Of a DNA stretch of 64,000 nt, positions 1 to 11,181 are shown piece by piece. The translations under genes were made by a program, and so were the position numbers. A model generated the notes under the pieces. That model did no database searches, had not been told where the DNA came from, and saw only the letters and a list, made by a program, of their open reading frames with translations. Origin of the DNA: Euglena gracilis (lineage: Eukaryota > Euglenida > Euglenophyceae > Euglenales); the NCBI GenBank assembly GCA_039621445.1, contig CP154955.1:24080064-24144063 (forward strand). Reading direction: 5' to 3'. Position 1 is the first letter of the stretch; every line of letters begins with the position of its first letter.

Positions 1-1276
1 GCTGCAAGGGTGACACTTGGCTTTGGGCTGCTGATGGCCTGCAGGGGTCCCCATTTCTGTGCAAGCCCGGGCCAAAATGTATTCGTGATTTTCTGTGGAT
101 TTCCACAAAATACTTTTTCAAAAAAAAAGTCGGAAATAACACTTCATTCTGCACCGGAGCCATGTTTGGAAGGTTGTGGGAACAGATTGTTTCTCCATGT
201 TATGGGTATAATTCTGGAGATTGCCTGAAAATGCGGCACAGAAAACGCTGCCAATATTTTCCAAAAAGTGGCTGACACATGGCATGAATTCATGCCACAA
301 CGTAGACCTTTTACCTTGCACCCAAACCAAAATGTTTATGATCGTAACAAGTTTTCCCGCAAAAAACCAACAAAAAATCTCCCTTTGCATCCTGACACCA
401 ATCGGTCCACTCGTTACTTCCAATCCAAATCTGGACGTGGAAATGGAAATTGTTAAAAATGGAGGGAAAAAAAGGAAAAGCAACCCGTTGTCCTTGAAGA
501 GTTTTGATTTTTTTCTTGCTCATTTTCTGTTTGAAAAGGCAAAGCAAGTGCACATTATCCCATCAAAAATGCATGAAAACAAGCAAAGAACATGGAAAAA
601 AGACACAAAAAAAATACTTCCCGAATCCTTCGCCTCTTCCGTGAATTTCTGCGATTTCCGTAAAAATGACCTCCTGCCTATTTCCGTGAATGCATAGATG
701 TCCCCTCCCTCCCCCCCCTTTGACTACAATAGGGGTCAGGACCATAACCCCAGCTGTTGTCTTGACCTTGCCCCAGAAGGGCCTTGAAATCTGAAATACA
801 AAAAAAGATAGTTTGTTTACAGTGCTCTCCCTTTGAGAATTGCATTGGTCAAATATGGCCAAGGTGACCTATTTTGGGCCTACCCCAAAGCATTAGGACA
901 AAATTCTCACTCAAAAATGACCAAAAAAATCGATTGACCCCTCCCCCCACTGCATGCTAACCAAATGAATCCCCCAGCAGAAAGCGACGGGTGTTTTATA
1001 ATTTTTATTTTTTTCTCTCCAGTGCTTCACGCACGACGAAAATTATTAACAAATTTGACCAAATTTTTACCCCACAAGCGCCTCCTTACGATATCGTACC
1101 AGTTTAAAATAAAGAGAAACTTGCCAACGAAAAATTAGGTTTATCATTGCTGAAAACTAATTGCTGCCGACCAAAAAGTCTTCCCCTTAAAAGCTTGAAC
1201 TTCGCACTTTCCAGCAGGGAAAAAAATATTTGTTCAAAGCATTTAGATTAAAGAACAGAAATCCACAAATGCACAC
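1..1276. other. AT-rich non-coding stretch
   Basis: Only short, low-complexity open frames occur here, overlapping on both strands, and none shows a domain or splice-bounded coding block. A run of C/T near 700-720 and scattered A/T homopolymers are the only notable features. I see nothing functional. Confidence 0.5.
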
Positions 1277-1381
1277 CTCTCAACTTCAACAAAGCTTTTC
1301 AATTTGCCATATGTCAAGGGAATGGTGAACGGTTCCACAACGTCAAATTTGATGTTCAGCCGTGTCGGAATTGCCCGGTAA
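1277..1381 (-). CDS. Putative internal exon, unknown protein
   Basis: On the minus strand a 105-nt block is bounded by a good acceptor (a T-rich tract ending in AG at 1382-1383) and a GTGTGC donor at 1275-1276. The frame is open throughout and encodes 34 full codons with split codons at both ends. The peptide begins YRAIPTRLNIKFDVVEP and ends GKLKSFVEVE. Amino-acid composition is ordinary and not low-complexity, unlike the surrounding DNA. I do not recognise the family. The nearest minus-strand coding block is about 7 kb away, so the parent gene is unclear. It could be a fragment of a gene captured or abandoned by transposition. Confidence 0.4.
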
Positions 1382-3132
1382 CTGGAAAACAAATCAGACG
1401 GAAAGGCAGAACAATCAACACTCAACCCCCGGCGGGGGGGAGGGGTCGACTGCAGCTAGTCCGAAATTTGGCTAGCCCCCCTGGGGGGGGGGGGGTCTGC
1501 TAGCAGGCAGGCTAATGGAAAAAATTTCCAGTGACCAGCACAAAACACAGAAAAAAATTTTGTACCCTGAAGACTTGCCAGAAATCCCCACTTGTTTTGG
1601 CCATTTCTGAGAGAATTCTTTGAACAAGATCAGCCAAATAAAAACACATTGAAACCCTTCATTTCGGTGCGCAGCACTGGAGGAAAACTTTTTTTCCGGG
1701 GTCTGGAGAATTTCAAAAAAGTATGAAATTTCAATTCTTCAGATTATCTGGCTGTTGTAATAGCCAGAATAGCCGGAAGAGAAAACATTGCAAGGAAATG
1801 GGATTGAAGGGAAAATTTGGAGGGAAAAAAATGATGGGTCGTCAACGGTGGCATGACAACATTGAAGACTGCAATACAAACTTCTTTGGGGCGATCTCCA
1901 CATTGATGAGCCCAGGTTGGCTGAAGAGGCCGGACTTGAACAGCGGATGCCACAAACAGGCTTCATACATCGTCTCCAAACAGACAAACGACATGTGAGC
2001 CCCACAGAGGCCTGGCTTTCTACAGGCACAGTTCTTATCCCTGGCCCCAAGGGGTTTGATTTTGCCGCCCCAATATAAAGCCCCCAGTGTAGAGCCACTA
2101 AAAAAAGCCACCCAGGGGGAAAACATATTAATATTATTGCAATTTTTCGCAAAAGATTCTCTTTATTTGCAAAAAAATTGCGCATTTTTGGTAAAACAAA
2201 GAAGTGGACAACTGAAATTTGGCATAAAATATGTTTTTGACTGCGGTTGAAGGCTGCCAAAGGTCGTAGAGATCACACAAAAAAGTTTGATGCCCCCAAT
2301 GTAAAGCCCCCCTCAGGGTCTTGGGAATTCCGCCCGAATATGAAGCCGAGGCCTTAAATATTTGGTGGGGGTTCATTTGACACTAAAGTTACTGGGATTT
2401 CCATTGTTACCATTTAGTTCAGGGGGGCTTTAAATATGTGGTGGGAATTTGCCCAATGTGATTATTATGAAGTATATCTTTCCACCATCTGTGAAACAAA
2501 AATGAAAATCCATTTTTTTTTGCATTGAAACCAATGCCATCCTCAGAAAAACACAAAAACGGTGCAACGAAAAGGATCAAATGAACCATTGGGGATGGAA
2601 ATGGGGGGGAAACTGCACTGAATCGGGGTTCAAACATCCCCCCCTCCACCCCTTCCATCTGTCTGGATTTCAGAAAAAACACATGAATCCGACAATAAAG
2701 CCTGACCAGGGGCCAGACCATCCAAAAGGAGGAACCACCAGTCGCGCAGGAAACAGTTGTGTCGACCCAAAGGCTGAATGCCAAAATTAACATTTCAACA
2801 TAGATGCATCACACCAGTCAACGGATTTCTGCAAAACAAACCAAACCATCAAGAATTTGAAATTTCCTGCTTTTGGGAAATTCCCTTGGTGAAATATTGG
2901 AAAAACTTCTAATGAAGATAACCTTCTCTTCCAAGATTCACACATGCTTGTGCTTCAAAAAAATGCGTCAAGGCTTGGAGAAGTTTCCGGAATTTTCGAT
3001 GCCATTTCCCTGTGAGGGGTAACCTTCCCACGATAAGATTCAGGCCTGGTCACTCCTGTCGGCACTGACTGCAGTGGCTGCACAAAAGCGCTGTTATTTG
3101 CTGAACGCTGTGTGCCGGTTGCAACACCAGCC

Positions 3133-3134
<2 letters not shown>
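1382..3134. other. Non-coding stretch with G/C homopolymers
   Basis: G and C runs lie at 1433-1442 and 1479-1496. A minus-strand open frame over about 1842-2126 contains a Cys-containing segment, but I find no convincing splice sites or domain. Nothing else is supportable. Confidence 0.4.
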
Positions 3135-3213
<79 letters not shown>

Positions 3214-3254
3214 AACACACACACACACACACAACACACACACACACACACACA
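3135..3254. repeat. (CA)n microsatellite, interrupted
   Basis: About 70 bp of pure CA dinucleotide repeat is followed by interruptions (AAACACACAAC and similar) and then more CA repeat. His/Thr and Cys/Val 'proteins' read through it are artefacts of the repeat. Confidence 0.95.
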
Positions 3255-4339
3255 CTTCTCAGAAACACTAATCCCCATCCTAACCCACATGATCACGTCA
3301 GGATTGCCAACGTTTTCCCGTCGACCTGTCTTAAATAACAGAGATATTTGTATCCCCCCTTTTGTTTAAATGAACACTCATTGTCACCAGACATTTCAGA
3401 TGGGGGACGTTCATGGGCAAGGGTTGCATGGGAATCTGCACTGTAAAAGGTGACAATCTAGATGGTCCCAAGTCCCCCTGTGATTTGGGCAAGTGGGACA
3501 TGGAAACAATATATGTCACAACATCAATTATCGTCCCGGGAGATATGGGAAGTCCTGGTGGGGGGGTCAGACCCCCCGCCCACCAAGCATGTGGGTTCGG
3601 GGGCTGCAAATGGTTGTGCAAAAAGTGCAAAGGGACAAAGGGGAGACAGGACACAATCCAGGGTTGGACGCTTGGGAGGATGCTGCCGACCGGCTTCCAC
3701 CGCGAGGCCATAAGGTGTACGAGGACCAAGAAGGCAACAATCAGAAGATAAGATGTGGGTTTGTAAACATTGCAGCCCATAAACTGCGAGAAGGTGGCGT
3801 TCATGTTTGGGAGGATTCTTCGCGCAAAACTTGTTGGCCCCCCCAAAAAACACTGATTTTATTAGCAATGAACAGATCATAAAAGATCATTTCCCCAAAT
3901 CTTTGAATTTTCTCAGCTGTGCCAGTGGACTTTGGTGATCACCGATGTGAAATATAGGACACCTTAGAATGTGGTTGGTTAGTGACAGCTTTTTTGCAAA
4001 TGCGGAAAATCACGGAAAAGAGTTTGACCCCCTAACAACAACGGATAATCACGAATTCCTGGAAAATGTTTTCTTTCATGCGAAAATCGGCTTGGTCGGC
4101 AGGCACCTGGACACAAAACAACCCCCCAAGAGGAGGGGAACCTGCTATGGGCAGGCACCCCATAGCACACGGCACCCCCCAGGGTTAGAACACAGACATA
4201 TCCAGGCATGCTTTCCCACCAGCCCTGCAAACAGGCATTCATGCAAATCAGGGCGTCGCTTGACACTAAAATGTCAAATAAAATCTCTTGATTTCACAAA
4301 TGCCCCAAAAAATATTCTTATGGCTCCGCGTCGGCCAAG

Positions 4340-4568
<229 letters not shown>

Positions 4569-4784
4569 GTCCGAGCTGGAAAACTTGAGCTGGCTGGAGA
4601 AGGCTGGCGTTTAATCCCTCCATGGGGACCCAGATCTTGAACTAGCCCAAGCCGGGGGTCAAACCAGGTACGACCCAAACTGCCAGATAAGCAAAAAAAG
4701 TCAACTTTTTTGCCATTTTGACCATTTTGGCCATTTTTGCACTCCCAAGCAAAAAAAATTACGTCACCATCAAGCTGCCCAAAG

Positions 4785-5282
4785 CAGGAGGGGGAATGCA
4801 ACATGGACCCTCAAAAAAAGCGAAGGAAAAAAACGCAAAAAAAAAAAAAAACAAAAAAAAAAAAAAAAAAAACACAAACTCACACAAAACGCAAAAAAAA
4901 AACGAAAGTTGTATGCAGAAAATTTCATTTCTTTTATTATTTATTTTTAGGAGCTCACCTGGAAGTATACTTTTCCACTGAAGAGGACCTACAAAATTAT
5001 TCAGCTCCAACAGGGGAAAGTATCCATTTTGCATAAAAAAAGCATTTTGTTGATTCATAATTAAAAAAAAAGGAAAAACTGACAAAAATTTTTGGTCTCA
5101 GAGGAAAATCGGGGACAAAATGAAATTTTTTTCATAGTAAATTTTTTTGGCAAAGTTCCAAAAAAAAGCCGAAAAAAACACACAAAAAACAAAAAACACA
5201 CAAAATTTTTCCAAATTCAAAAAAACGCAAAAAAAAACACATTCCCCCCAAAATGCATGTGCGTTGTGTTCCCCCCCCCCTG
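4785..5282. mobile_element. G-run MITE, copy D (A-rich interior)
   Basis: The element begins CAGGAGGGGGAATGC and ends with a run of C followed by TG. It is flanked by the direct repeat CCCAAAG at 4778-4784 and 5283-5289, a likely 7-bp target-site duplication; the flanking base G also matches. The interior is rich in A runs and GCAAAAA motifs and encodes nothing credible. Its interior matches two nearby segments (about 6541-6912 and 7062-7407), and the ends resemble the copy at 56363-56775. CAGGG..CCCTG ends recall hAT elements, although hATs usually give 8-bp duplications. A non-autonomous DNA transposon is the best reading. Confidence 0.7.
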
Positions 5283-5850
5283 CCCAAAGCTGGAAAAATA
5301 TCACATTCACTCATGGGGAGTGGGGCTTTGGGGCTGGAAAGACACTGCTGGGAACAGGAACCACTTCGGAATGAGCGACACCTTGATGCAAACACATGAC
5401 CAAATCATTGAAACATTCATCCATGCATGTCAAGGGGCAAAAAGAACACATGTCCATCCATAGTGGCCAGGGGCAAAAAAAAACTCTTTACCCCTACTCC
5501 ATCTAGAAAATACCTCAATTATCTCCAGCCTCCTGTCTCAAAAATTTAGGTCCACATCAGGGCGGTCCTTAAGCAAAAAAAAAAAAAAATCCCGTCCCGG
5601 CACAGCCGAGAAATTTTTTTGAAAATCCATGACCGAAAAGTGGCCGTATTTTGCCCGAAACGGGTCGACTTCGGGAAAAAAAGTGATTCCTGGCACTTTT
5701 GGAACATCGCCCATCCGCCCATAGCGTCAAAAAATGCGTTTTTCGACTTTTTGGTTTTCGACCCCCGTTCAAGTCCCGGTCGATCCTTGGTCGGGGGGGC
5801 GGTCCTTAAGGGGCGGTCCTTAACGAAAAAAAAAAAACTTCCCGTCCCTT

Positions 5851-6195
5851 ATGGACCGCCCTGGTCCACATGAAACCGTCGCAAAGAAACCTGATGAACC
5901 CAGGCGGAGATGTGCCTGCACACACCTCGATAAATATTCAGTGAGGAATCTAATTGAAATGGTACGTGACTGTTTGCTCACAAAGACCTGGCCGAAGGGT
6001 CGAAACAGCATGAGATTCAACTGGGTCCACAACAGAACTGACATTGAATTCCTTTTGATGTGGAATGCAAGGTCAGAACGAATCGCAATAAGGAAGAAAA
6101 TGCATTATTTCAAAAGTGGTCAGATGTTGCAGCACGCAGGGAACTGGTGGCTAAGATCCGTGCACAGAATGATTGATCGTGATGGTGCAGATTGA
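5851..6195 (+). CDS. Unrecognised ORF (114 aa), possibly part of a longer gene
   Basis: The frame is open and encodes a basic, Trp/Arg-rich peptide with normal composition, for example KYSVRNLIEMVRDCLLTKTW and a segment ending RSVHRMIDRDGAD before TGA. It overlaps by about 20 nt a second open frame at 6173-6481 in another phase, so the two may be one protein interrupted by a frameshift or a small intron. The start is uncertain: the 5' part (to about 5880) lies in low-complexity sequence and probably is not coding. No domain is recognised. It may be a decayed gene or a mobile-element ORF. Confidence 0.35.
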   Translation: MDRPGPHETVAKKPDEPRRRCACTHLDKYSVRNLIEMVRDCLLTKTWPKGRNSMRFNWVHNRTDIEFLLMWNARSERIAIRKKMHYFKSGQMLQHAGNWWLRSVHRMIDRDGAD

Positions 6196-6481
6196 TGTCG
6201 AAGGAAAAGAGGAGGAACGAATTCAGTTTTTGTTTGCCGAACGATCTTCTGGTATCCTTGGCTTCTTCGAGGAACCAGAATCCTCTTGTGCCCGCTTCCT
6301 GGGGGGGGGGGGTGAAAAGATCCTCGTTAATGCCAATGATGTTGGAGAAAGGTGGGAGCCTTTTGATTCGAAGACTGAAGAGGGTGGACATTTCACATTA
6401 ATTTTCAGCACCAGCACACAGGCTTCTTTCCACCACAACCGGGAGGCTGCCTTCAAAGGATGGCACGTGGGGTGCATGTAA
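6173..6481 (+). CDS. Unrecognised ORF (102 aa) containing a G-run
   Basis: This acidic, mixed-composition frame includes the peptide IDVEGKEEERIQFLFAER, followed by Gly residues encoded by a run of ten G at 6301-6310, and ends TGA. Because a homopolymer sits inside it, length variation of the G-run would shift the frame. It overlaps the preceding ORF and may be its continuation. No family is recognised. Confidence 0.3.
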   Translation: MIVMVQIDVEGKEEERIQFLFAERSSGILGFFEEPESSCARFLGGGGEKILVNANDVGERWEPFDSKTEEGGHFTLIFSTSTQASFHHNREAAFKGWHVGCM

Positions 6482-6540
6482 AGGGGTTTTCTTAAAGACC
6501 ACCACTGGAGGCCTCAACGTTCCCCCCCTAGGGACCAATG

Positions 6541-6912
6541 TTTCCCGAGCCCCCCCCCCCGCCCAATTGACCAGGAGAAAAATGTATTATGAACCCTCAA
6601 ACAACAGAAAAATACAAAAAAAATTGCATGCAAAGTCTTCTGGGAGCTTCCTTTCTGTTGGAGAAGACTTGGAAAAACTTCGGCTGCGCTAGGGAAAATT
6701 TGAATTTAAAATAAAATTTTGTTCACCAAGAAAATGCAATGACAAAAATCAACAAAGTTTTTGGACTCAGGGGGAAATTGGGGCCAAAATGAGGAATTTT
6801 TTCACAGTAAAAAAAATTCCAGCAAAAATCCCAAAGGAAAAAAAAACACAAAAAAATGCAAAAAAAATGCAAATTTTGCCAGAATTGAAAAACATTTGCC
6901 CCCCACCCCCGA
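6541..6912. mobile_element. Decayed copy of the A-rich G-run MITE (copy F)
   Basis: The segment shares, in order, the interior blocks of the element at 4785-5282: an ACCCTCAAA start, a GAGCTTCC/GAAGA block, AAAATTTTGTTCACC, a GGACTCAGGGGGAAAT block and A-rich GCAAAAA repeats, ending near a C-run. Its termini are too decayed for me to see a target duplication. Confidence 0.5.
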
Positions 6913-7061
6913 AAAAAACCTTTTTCTTTTGAAGAAGAAAGCATCTTCAAAACGGCATTATTGTTACAAGTGTCGGTCACACCACCATGCCCATAGAGAG
7001 CTCCCCCCAGGCATCTTCCCTGATCAGAGCTTGGCCTCCTTCAGGCCCAGCCAATGCTGTA

Positions 7062-7407
7062 TGGGGAAGCAACATGGACCCTCAAAAAACACGACACAAA
7101 AAAAGCAAAAAAACAAAATTGCACGTAAAATCCTTCAGGAGCACCCTGAAATGTACGAGGACTTAAAAAGTTTTCGGCTCCACCGAGGAAATTTTTACAT
7201 TCTGAATTAAAATAAACATTTTGTTGACCAATAAATGCAAAAATACAAAAAAAAATACAAAATTTTTGGTCTTGAAAAAATTGCAGCAAAAAATAAAAAA
7301 ATTGCTGTGGGAAAAATGCAAAAGAAGCAAAAAAAGCAAAAAAAAAAACCCGCAAATTTTGCCAAATGAAAACTCAACCCAAAAAAAACGCATTTGTGTT
7401 CCCCCCT
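7062..7407. mobile_element. Decayed copy of the A-rich G-run MITE (copy E)
   Basis: It begins GCAACATGGACCCTCAAAAA, the same as copy D at 4797, and ends GTGTTCCCCCC, the same as the end of copy D. The interior carries the CAGGAGCACC, CATTTTGTTGACC and TTTTTGGTCTTG blocks. No clear target duplication is visible. Confidence 0.55.
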
Positions 7408-7659
7408 AATATACACATTTGCATAACACATATGGTACACAGTGCATGGTTTTTCATTGAACTGCAGTGGCGTTGACACACCCTGTCGTTGTCACGCCCC
7501 CTCCCCGTGTCAACGGCACATCCCTGGAACACGGAACACTGGTGTCTTGGACGGGGGGGGGGGACTGTAACTGTACATATATCTAGACATACAGGTATAA
7601 ATATGATTTATGCATACGTGTATTACTTTATACTCAATGTTACCCCCCCACCGCCCTTT

Positions 7660-7912
7660 GCCCAACAACCACCCTGAGGGACCCGGGGGGGGGGGGGTTG
7701 GTTCTGAACCTGCCTGTCGACCCAGCCGGTTTTCCCTTGAATATGGCCATTTTCAGGCCCCGACACTGAAGGCGCCAGGGGGTGTGCTATCACTACCACC
7801 CCAAAACCCGACCCCCAGGGGGGGGGTCGAAAAGTGCCCTACCCCCCTGCTTGCCCATAGCACCCAGCCCCCCCCCCCTGGTGGTGCGCACTTCCTTAAC
7901 AAGAAGCCTGAC
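7660..7912 (+). repeat. Dispersed repeat family G, copy 1
   Basis: This shares an ordered set of motifs with 8588-8832, 13686-13918 and part of 58914-59225: a G-run, CCTGCCGACC-like, ATGGCCATTTTC, TGCCCCCCTGC and a terminal TTCCTTAACAAGAAGCC. It looks like a non-autonomous element with G/C-rich ends. Confidence 0.6.
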
Positions 7913-8282
7913 TTTCATATACCTCAGGCCAGGGGAACTTTTTTCATTGTTCCTCTTTCTTGATAGGGGAAGTTGGTGAATGTGCTGGTTGTTCAGGGCC
8001 CTTGGAGATTGTCGGAGCTTTAGAAATGAAGGTTACACAAAATGCTTGAGCATTTAATGTTATCCATCCTTTCCTCAGAAAAGAAATTAATATCCTATCC
8101 TAGTCATGCATTGCAAACTTTCAAAAAAGGAAAATTTTCAAAAACCAGTCCAAAACAGCACAAAATATTGTTTGAAACAACAATTGCTGAACAAATCTGC
8201 ACAACAGAAAATGTCAAAAGAGAAAAACAAAAAATTATCATGCAGACAACTGGAACAGAAACATCGTTCTGACTGTCAGATT

Positions 8283-8375
8283 TCATTTATTCATTGAATA
8301 CCTCTTCTTCTTGACGTTTGAACGATCAGAAGATTCAATTTGCCACTTTTTGCGAGCGTTGGCTTCAATAATCAA
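8283..8375 (-). CDS. Putative terminal exon, unknown basic protein
   Basis: On the minus strand a strong acceptor (TTGCTTTGCAG, AG at 8376-8377) is followed by an open phase-0 frame of 30 codons and a TGA stop at 8283-8285. The peptide starts LIIEANARKKWQIESSDR and ends KKKRYSMNK. The lysine-rich C-terminus and clean acceptor make it a believable last exon. It lies downstream, on the same strand, of the RRM exon at 9749-9873 and could end that gene. That link is inference. No domain is recognised in this piece alone. Confidence 0.45.
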   Translation of the reverse strand: MIIEANARKKWQIESSDRSNVKKKRYSMNK

Positions 8376-8587
8376 CTGCAAAGCAAGAGAATTTGGGGAA
8401 CAGATGTAATCCCTCCTCAGCGTGATTCTAATCTTTTCTGGAACCCAAAAGTCGCACAAACAAAATCATGACTGGTGAAAAACGAAAAAAAACAACACCC
8501 CCCCCCCTCGCAGCCGGTGTCAGAGCTTGATGCATTAAAACCACCCTTTAGCTTTGCTTTCGCCTCCAGTGTCCTTATCAGAACGGT

Positions 8588-8832
8588 GCCTTGTGTTCTG
8601 GGGTGTAGCGGGCACCCCCCCCCCCAGGGGGTTGGTTTTGGACCCTGGTGCCTGCCGACCCAACCAAATTTCCTTTGAGAATGGCCATTTTCGGGTCCCA
8701 GTGCCTTCGGTGCCGGGGAGTGTGCCATGGCACTGCCCACCCCAAAACCTAACCCAGGGTCTAAAATGCCCCATTCCCCTGCCTGCCCACAGCACCCAGC
8801 CCCCCTCTGGGCGCAGGTGCGCCTTTCTTTAA
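8588..8832 (+). repeat. Dispersed repeat family G, copy 2
   Basis: The copy contains GGACCCTGGTGCCTGCCGAC, GAATGGCCATTTTCGGG, TGCCTTCGGTGCCGGG and a terminal GGTGCGCCTTTCTTTAAAAA, in the same order as copies at 7660, 13686 and 58914. Confidence 0.6.
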
Positions 8833-9748
8833 AAAAAAAAATCCTGTAAATTTTCCACCCTGAATCACTACGATCCAAATTGCTGATTCCGAGGGAAGTG
8901 TCCCAATTTTTAGAGCCAAAATCAACAAACGTTGAAAAATAGACCCTCGGGCAGACGTTTGCCATGGCCAGGGATGCCAATCGCAATTCGGGAATTGGAA
9001 TCCCCGAAAAGGCCATGCACCGTGCAGACATTATCCGAAGCCTTCAAAAAAGAGTTGCAATAATAGTTGTGAAAATGAAATTGCCCAAGCTTCCACCGCA
9101 TTCCTTGTACCGTTCTCTGCATCAATCTTTTTTTAAAAAAAAACTCGTTGCTTTTCTGTGTCAGATGTGGCCACAATAGAGTTCCTGCGGGGAAAAAACA
9201 AACCTGTTTCTGAATTGGAACTGCACTGCCACCTTGGGCTGACTGAGACGCTGAATGACACCCACAGGCATGAGCGAAATTCAACTTCCACTCTCTACAA
9301 ACGAGGGGGGAAAAGAATCTGAATGAATCTTGATGACCTCACTGCTCATCACCAAACCCATCGCAGCATGATCTCTGTTCAACAAGCTCCCGGCAAAAAA
9401 AAATCCCCCATATTGAAATCTGATGTGTCTAAAACTGCGGAGGGTTAAGAGATGGCACAGCCCACGCTCCTCGGCGGCGGTGGTTTGGGTCGTCCACTGG
9501 TTCGCCGGGGGGAGAGGAAGTGGGGCGAGGGCAGCACTGAGGGCGATCCGGACACCACCGCAAATGTATTTGCAGGAGAAAATTGTGGGCGAAATGGCCC
9601 AAAAGGAATGGTGAACCACTATCTTGCAATTCTGCCACATTTCGTTGGCAGCCCCCCCCCCAAAAAAATAACTCCTTTCACTCTTTGCCAGGCCAATCAC
9701 CTCGGGGTGGAGGTGCTCTCTTTCACATTCAGGGTGAGATGGTGAGAC

Positions 9749-9873
9749 ATACAAAGAAGAATTCCATTCGACAGACGTGATATCCCCGTGCTCTGCAAAA
9801 GCTTGCACCAGATCTTCAGGATATGTTCCTTGAGGAACCCATTTCAGTTTCAGTACATTTGATTCACGTGATT
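9749..9873 (-). CDS. RRM exon of DNAJC17 type
   Basis: Read on the minus strand this block starts after an acceptor (GTTTGCACAG) and encodes VLKLKWVPQGTYPEDLVQAF followed by AEHGDITSVEW. The pattern is beta1 (LKLKW), a helix beginning with a Tyr-containing turn, and beta2 (ITSVEW). It matches the start of the atypical RRM in DNAJC17-type J-domain proteins, where LKLKW, a glycine/tyrosine loop and a Tyr-Glu-Val second strand are characteristic. Those proteins act with the spliceosome in the nucleus. The donor is weak (GTCTCA at 9743-9748; a later GTGAAA could be used instead). I do not find the J domain in this window. The second half of the RRM is not resolved; a weak candidate exon lies at about 9202-9297. 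Confidence 0.5.
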
Positions 9874-9982
9874 CTGTGCAAACGATTGGAAACAAACACA
9901 TAAAAAAAGCTCCAATATTCCCAACTCAATCCAGTTCCAATTGTGTCCAGTTGGATACAATTATATTCAATGAGAATGCAAC

Positions 9983-10000
9983 GGGGGGGGGGGGGGGGGG
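9983..10000 (+). repeat. Poly-G run
   Basis: Eighteen consecutive G follow ATGCAAC. It could be a decayed element end, like the other G-runs, but I see no partner terminus. Confidence 0.9.
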
Positions 10001-10395
10001 CTAACCCTACCCAGTTTGGAGCCCCTGTTGGCTGAGTAACTCAGGCCTGGTGGGGAGTTGGGCGTCAAACAAAGGTGATTCAGAAAGCAGGGATCTGTTG
10101 CTTGTCACTGAAAAAAAAATCCAAAAACAGGGTCATGCTGCTAACCTGCGGTTCACATCACCTGCCCAGGGGTGAGGGGGGTGGGGGTCTTCCCACCCAT
10201 CAGAAGCCGATAAATTTCAAAATTGTTTTTTTTTTGGCAAACGGCGAAAAAGCTGTTCGCCGTCGGCAAAACGTCGGAAAATCCTTTCGCCATCGCCAAA
10301 ACGGCGAAAAAGGCGTTTTGTCAGCCAAATGAGAGAAAAATGGCAAAGAAGCCGAAAAGCCGAAATGAAACAAATGCGGGTGGGAACAGGGGTTC

Positions 10396-10460
10396 CCTCT
10401 TACTCTAAACAGATAAGAGCTCAGCGACCCGACCCCTCTACCACCTTGCCCCCAGGAAAG
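10396..10460 (-). repeat. Fragment of the GC-satellite element end (family L)
   Basis: Contains AGATAAGAGCTCAGCGACCC and TACCACCTTGCCCC. This is the reverse complement of the terminus seen at 39715 and 58848 (GGGTCGCTGAGCTCTTATCT). Confidence 0.45.
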
Positions 10461-10559
10461 GTCCGGACCCCATCACCTCAAGTTTTGAGCCATTATTCAC
10501 ATTTTTCCAACAAAAAAAATTCTAAAAGCATGATTTTTGTGATTTTGGGAATATGCTGA

Positions 10560-10922
10560 TTTTCTGGAAATGTGGAAACTTTGGTATCAGGTAAAATCTG
10601 GTCCAGGATTCAAAATTTTTCTAAGTCGAAAATATTTCCCAGCAGAAGTTGGGGAAAAACTAAAAAAAGGGCCAAGGAAGTCCCAAATTTTGTCAAAAGC
10701 TGCTAAATTTGGCAAATTTTGGCAAACTTGTAATAAAATAACAATAAAAGCATCTGGGTTCTCTTGTGAAACGTTCAAGGAATGGCGAAACTCACTTTGC
10801 CTTCCATCTCAGGTTCATGCAGAAAAATTGCGGACAGGGAAAAAGTTGCGAAAAAATGCGGAAATTGCAGGAATATTGCAAAAATTCGGAAAAATTGCAG
10901 ATATCAATTCCCCCCTGCTTAA
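10560..10922 (+). mobile_element. Dispersed element family I, copy 1
   Basis: The ordered blocks TTTGGTATCAGGTAAAATCTG, CCCAGCAGAA, TTTGGCAAATTTTGGCAAAC, ATAAAAGCATCT and GTGAAACGTTCAAGGAATG are shared with 14113-14703 and, reversed, with 37290-37972. The 3' end reads GATATCAATTCCCCCCTG. The 5' end seems truncated. It is non-coding. Confidence 0.65.
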
Positions 10923-11099
10923 ATGCAAGGTGGGTGGGTTTCAACGCCGCGTTTGGGCGTTTTCGGTTAGTTTTAGGGGCAAGGGTCGAGTGACAAATGT
11001 CGCTCCGAAAGGAATTGGATGAGGGTTAGGCCCAAAGCGAGGAGGGCAGGCCAAAAGCGGCCCTCAATTCTAGCCCAATTTGGCCTAATTCTCGAACTA

Positions 11100-11156
11100 A
11101 CTGGGACCTAAACCCTAATCCTCTTCCCTGCCCTAATCCTAACCCAACCCTAACTC
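11100..11156 (+). repeat. Degenerate telomere-like CCCTAA tract
   Basis: Several CCCTAA/CCTAA/ACCCTAAC units occur within about 55 bp with interruptions. It may be an interstitial telomeric relic or chance low complexity. It is too short and degenerate to call a telomere. Confidence 0.35.
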
Positions 11157-11181
11157 TGATCATATGGAATAAATTAGATTA

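Noticed and set aside
1739-2260. 173-residue minus-strand ORF
   Set aside because: Cys-containing stretch, but two overlapping minus-strand frames compete and neither has start, splice or domain evidence.
3074-3369. His/Thr- and Cys/Val-repeat ORFs over the CA repeat
   Set aside because: They are translations of a dinucleotide repeat, open on both strands with no splice or start context.
3493-3882. 129-residue plus-strand ORF (DAWEDAADRLPPRGHKVYED part)
   Set aside because: Part of it looks protein-like, but three frames and the minus strand are all open and no splice pair or domain supports it.
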